Below are positions 61,251 through 64,000 of a stretch of DNA of 64,000 bases, one piece after another. The stretch spans positions 688,001 to 752,000 of the forward strand of contig CANKYK010000002.1 of the NCBI GenBank assembly GCA_947488155.1, given 5' to 3'. Below the pieces are notes generated by a model. The model was not told the origin of the DNA, made no database searches, and saw only the letters and a program-made list of their open reading frames with translations. This stretch comes from an uncultured Erythrobacter sp. (GTDB taxonomy: Bacteria > Pseudomonadota > Alphaproteobacteria > Sphingomonadales > Sphingomonadaceae). The translations under genes and the position numbers were made by a program. Each line of letters starts with the position of its first letter. Within the stretch, counting starts at the first letter, position 1.

Positions 61251-61819
61251 TGGTCTATTGCCTCGATAATGCGGTGGGCCACGTCGCTATGCGGGCCGTC
61301 CATGCTTTGGACCCGGATTTGGGCCTGCGAGTAGAAGGGTTCGCGCTCATTATAAAGGCGCGTCAGAATTTCCTTTGGGTCTCCCGTGCGCAGCAAGGGC
61401 CGCGTGTTGCGCCGCGATGTGCGTGCCACCAGAGTGTCGATATCGCAATCGATCCAGACCGCGATTGCTTTGTCCAAGATCAGCGCACGGGTGTCATCAT
61501 CGACGAAGGCCCCGCCGCCGGTTGCGATTACGCCAGAGTGTTCCTCCATCAGTCTCGCAATCACCCGCCGCTCTCCATCGCGAAAGTAAGCCTCGCCAAA
61601 CTCGTCAAAAATTTCCGAGATTTTCCGCTGCGCTGCCTCTTCGATCGCATCATCGGCGTCGACGAAATCGCGCGACAGCATGCTGGCAAGCCTTCGCCCT
61701 ACTGTGGATTTGCCAACACCCATCAATCCGACCAGCACAATCGGGCGCGTGCTCTCGCGTTTTATGCGCGCAATCGCGGTGGCAAAATCATCGTGGTTTG
61801 TAATGGGCTGCTCAGTCAT
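61241..61819 (-). CDS. aroK: Shikimate kinase
   Basis: A 192-residue NMP-kinase-fold enzyme phosphorylating shikimate at the 3-hydroxyl. The Walker A loop GLMGVGKSTVGRRLA, the shikimate-binding DADDAIEE and GGGAFVDD, and an adenine-site R-N-T-R-P-L segment are visible. ATG 61819 is the natural start; an upstream in-frame start at 61870 would add a nonconserved leader. It is the first gene of aroK-aroB-cyclase. Confidence 0.96.
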   Translation of the reverse strand: MTEQPITNHDDFATAIARIKRESTRPIVLVGLMGVGKSTVGRRLASMLSRDFVDADDAIEEAAQRKISEIFDEFGEAYFRDGERRVIARLMEEHSGVIATGGGAFVDDDTRALILDKAIAVWIDCDIDTLVARTSRRNTRPLLRTGDPKEILTRLYNEREPFYSQAQIRVQSMDGPHSDVAHRIIEAIDQCM

Positions 61820-61887
61820 TGCCGCATGGCCTATAGATGGGGTAGGGCGCGTGCAATATGGCTCGCACACATGGCACGATTAGACCT

Positions 61888-62043
61888 ATGGAGAAACCGG
61901 AAGGTCGCCCCGGTGGCGGCAGGCGCTGGAAATGGTATTTGATAGCGGTGATAATTGCGGTGATAGTGCTTGCCTGGGTTGATGGCGGTGAGGAACCGCT
62001 GCATCCGATTGTGCAAGAAATTGATGTGCCGGAGGCGCAGTGA
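61888..62043 (+). CDS. Small single-helix membrane protein
   Basis: A 51-residue protein from ATG 61888 (an in-frame ATG at 61858 would add ten residues). Basic N-terminus KPEGRPGGGRRWKW, one transmembrane helix (YLIAVIIAVIVLAWVDGG), then a short acidic tail. It is divergent from aroK, and its TGA overlaps the ATG of the next gene (TGATG), so the two are coupled. No family recognised. Confidence 0.6.
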   Translation: MEKPEGRPGGGRRWKWYLIAVIIAVIVLAWVDGGEEPLHPIVQEIDVPEAQ

Positions 62044-63968
62044 TGCATGGTTTGAAGATTACGCGCGGTGTTCCAGCGCATGCCGTTGGCAAGCGCACGC
62101 GTGTTGTCGCTGCGGCAATGGGCGCGGCTGTTCTGACGGGAGCGCTGGCCGCCGGCTACGCAGGGGCGCAGGATGCGCCTGAATCGCTGCTTCCGCCAGG
62201 GTTCGACGATCCGGCTCCTCCACCACCTCCGCCGCCTCCACCACCGCCGCCCGCTGGTGTAAGTCCAGGCGTACTGAGCGGCCCGGTGCCCTCTGGCCCG
62301 GTTGCGCCGCCACCACTGCCCGGAGGCGGCGACTTGCCGCCTGTGCCGAGCATTTCGAGCGACGCGCTAGGTGATTTGCCGACTGTTGCGGAACTGGAGG
62401 GCATGTCGACCGACGAGCTAGACGATCTGCTCGGGTTGAAGCCGCGTTATGATATTCCGCCTGCTGCTCGTCGCACTCTAACGCGGGTTGGTGTGCTGAA
62501 CGAAGAAGAAGGCGGTTTGCCCACCGCGTCGCTGGCCAATCAGCCAGCCGGACTGGTGCGCGCAGCGATTGATGGGACCAAAGGACAATTGGTCTCGCGC
62601 TGGGGCCATATTTTGCTGCGCCGCGCTGCGGTGAGTCGGCTCCAGGCGCCAGACGGCATGAATCCGGTCGAATTTGCAGCCTTGCGTGCTGGCTTGCTCA
62701 ATCGCTTGGGCGAGTTCGCGGCGGCCCGCGCTCTGGTGCAGGATGTCGACACCGGAAATTGGAACACTCCGCTCACGACGGCGGCCTTGCAATCTTATGT
62801 CGCCACATCGGACTTCGTTGGTGCATGTCCAGCCGTGCGCTTGCAGGGGTCAGAGCGGGAAGATTCGCGCTGGGTCATGTGGCAGGCGATCTGCAACGCT
62901 TATGCGGGGGAAAGCGCTCTTGCGGGATCGCAGCTTGACCGTGCTCTCGACAATTCTATCGCGCCGGAAATCGATATCCTGCTGGCACGCCGATATGCTG
63001 GCGCAGCGGGCAGTGGCCGAAGAGCGGTCGATGTGGATTGGGAAGGGGTGGAAGACCTCAACCCATGGCGTTTTGCCTTGGCCAATGCGGTTGGTGAGGC
63101 CGTGCCAGAGGCTCTGATCGAGCAGTCGGGCGCGTACTATCAGCGCGCAGCGGCAACCGGGCCAATGGTTTCGTTGGGGGAGCGGGCGAAATATGCCGCT
63201 CGCGCCAGCAGCGAAGGCATTTTATCCGCTTCGGCCATGGTTGGCCTCTACAGTCAGATTTATGCCGACGATAATATCACTGGCGAGGCCGCAGATACCG
63301 CAACCCGCCTGCGTGAGGCCTATGTGGGCGGCGATCCGTCTGCGCGCTTGGCGGCGATGCAAACGATCTGGGGCGAGCCATCCGATGGCGGCGCGATTAC
63401 GGATTACAGCGGCTATGTCATGACCGCTTATGCGGCGGCCCGTATGCCCGCGAGCAGCAGCCTGGCTGATCAATCGGGCGGGTTGATTGCATCTATGCTG
63501 GCCGCAGGGTTGGACCGTGATGCGCTCGCCTGGGCCGAAGTGGTGCCCGGCGGGAGCCTCGGCTGGGCGTTGATCGTGCTGTCACAGGCAGAACGCGGCG
63601 TGCCAGCTTCGTCCGATGATTTGGGCGAATTTGTTGGCAATGATACAAGCGCTCAACAGCGCAAATCGCAGTTTCTCATCGCCGGCCTTGCTGGTCTTGG
63701 CCGGATCAGCAGTGCTGATCAGTCGGACTATGAAGATGAGCTGAGCCTTGACCTAAACCGACAGAGCAAATGGGCTCGCCTAATTGCTCGCGCTGGTGAG
63801 GTGGAGAATCAGGCTCTCGTTTCCTTGCTCGCGGGGCTAGGGATGCAAGGTTCAAGCTGGGAACAAATGACGCCGCGCCATCTCTATCATATTGTCTCTG
63901 CGCTGAACGCAGCAGGGCTTGACGCAGAGGCGCGTATGATCGCTGCGGAGGCGGTGGCGCGCGGCTGA
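62043..63968 (+). CDS. Large secreted/envelope protein with polyproline region
   Basis: 641 residues from ATG 62043. The N-terminal hydrophobic segment VVAAAMGAAVLTGALAAGYAGA is a signal or anchor. A proline block (PPPPPPPPPPPP) spans roughly residues 60-75, followed by a Pro/Gly linker, then a long alpha-helical, Ala/Leu/Gly-rich region of TPR-like character (ALRAGLLNRLGEFAAARALVQDVDTG and YARLAAM-type repeats). It probably sits in the periplasm and spans the envelope as a scaffold. The function is not established. Confidence 0.7.
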   Translation: MHGLKITRGVPAHAVGKRTRVVAAAMGAAVLTGALAAGYAGAQDAPESLLPPGFDDPAPPPPPPPPPPPPAGVSPGVLSGPVPSGPVAPPPLPGGGDLPPVPSISSDALGDLPTVAELEGMSTDELDDLLGLKPRYDIPPAARRTLTRVGVLNEEEGGLPTASLANQPAGLVRAAIDGTKGQLVSRWGHILLRRAAVSRLQAPDGMNPVEFAALRAGLLNRLGEFAAARALVQDVDTGNWNTPLTTAALQSYVATSDFVGACPAVRLQGSEREDSRWVMWQAICNAYAGESALAGSQLDRALDNSIAPEIDILLARRYAGAAGSGRRAVDVDWEGVEDLNPWRFALANAVGEAVPEALIEQSGAYYQRAAATGPMVSLGERAKYAARASSEGILSASAMVGLYSQIYADDNITGEAADTATRLREAYVGGDPSARLAAMQTIWGEPSDGGAITDYSGYVMTAYAAARMPASSSLADQSGGLIASMLAAGLDRDALAWAEVVPGGSLGWALIVLSQAERGVPASSDDLGEFVGNDTSAQQRKSQFLIAGLAGLGRISSADQSDYEDELSLDLNRQSKWARLIARAGEVENQALVSLLAGLGMQGSSWEQMTPRHLYHIVSALNAAGLDAEARMIAAEAVARG

Positions 63969-64000
63969 GGCCGAGGCGCTGATACGATGTCAGCCGCTAC

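Noticed and set aside
1..64000. CRISPR array, prophage, insertion sequence or rRNA genes
   Set aside because: No evenly spaced direct repeats, transposase or integrase motifs, phage structural genes or rRNA sequence were seen.

Overview
The window reads as a chromosomal segment of an alphaproteobacterium of the order Sphingomonadales, most likely the family Erythrobacteraceae. This is inferred from the ALA-synthase (C4) route to haem, a carboxynorspermidine-type polyamine pathway, the lepB-rnc-era order, a propionyl-CoA/methylmalonyl-CoA cluster and fairly GC-rich coding sequence. I see no rRNA, CRISPR array, prophage, insertion sequence or replication origin. One tRNA gene (CAU anticodon) lies near the left end. 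No gap between genes exceeds about 300 bases.

Left part (1-5 kb): the end of an MltG-type transglycosylase, a 2H-family RNA ligase/phosphodiesterase, tRNA-Met, a DEAD-box RNA helicase with a DbpA-like C-terminal domain, and a DUF4403 protein. From 5.2 to 15.2 kb lies the most unusual locus: five co-directional genes for secreted proteins built from DUF11-type beta-sandwich repeats. One is a 1737-residue protein whose C-terminal half looks like a large outer-membrane beta-barrel. The operon is preceded by a perfect palindrome and a CtrA-like site. No characterised system I know matches it exactly; I infer a surface or extracellular assembly.

Middle (15-44 kb): a single-domain response regulator, a tyrosine phosphatase, trxB, two tandem MAPEG proteins and a threonine-dehydratase-like enzyme. 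Next is a polyamine region (carboxynorspermidine dehydrogenase, carboxynorspermidine decarboxylase, and an ornithine decarboxylase-type enzyme behind a structured leader that may be the speF RNA). A divergent DUF3137/LemA pair sits inside it. Then come a nitroreductase/TauD pair, hemA, murI (apparently lacking a standard start codon), plsY-dprA-membrane protein, topA, a CheY-like regulator, the leftward lepB-rnc-era-DUF2971 operon, and pgi.

Right part (44-64 kb): a second DEAD-box helicase, glutathione reductase and an SDR enzyme. A long rightward propionate cluster follows: pccB, a small membrane protein, methylmalonyl-CoA epimerase, enoyl-CoA hydratase, methylmalonyl-CoA mutase, an LprI-like protein, bioB, an unreported 51-codon ORF coupled at both ends, a DUF3445 protein, a second LprI-like protein and pccA. 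These enzymes carry propionyl-CoA to succinyl-CoA, and bioB supplies the biotin cofactor for the carboxylase. Two copies of a 74-bp palindromic repeat flank the enoyl-CoA hydratase gene, and a 266-bp element with 32-bp terminal inverted repeats lies between the DUF3445 and second LprI genes. The window ends with a cyclase-family gene, aroB and aroK leftward, and a small membrane protein plus a large proline-rich secreted protein rightward.
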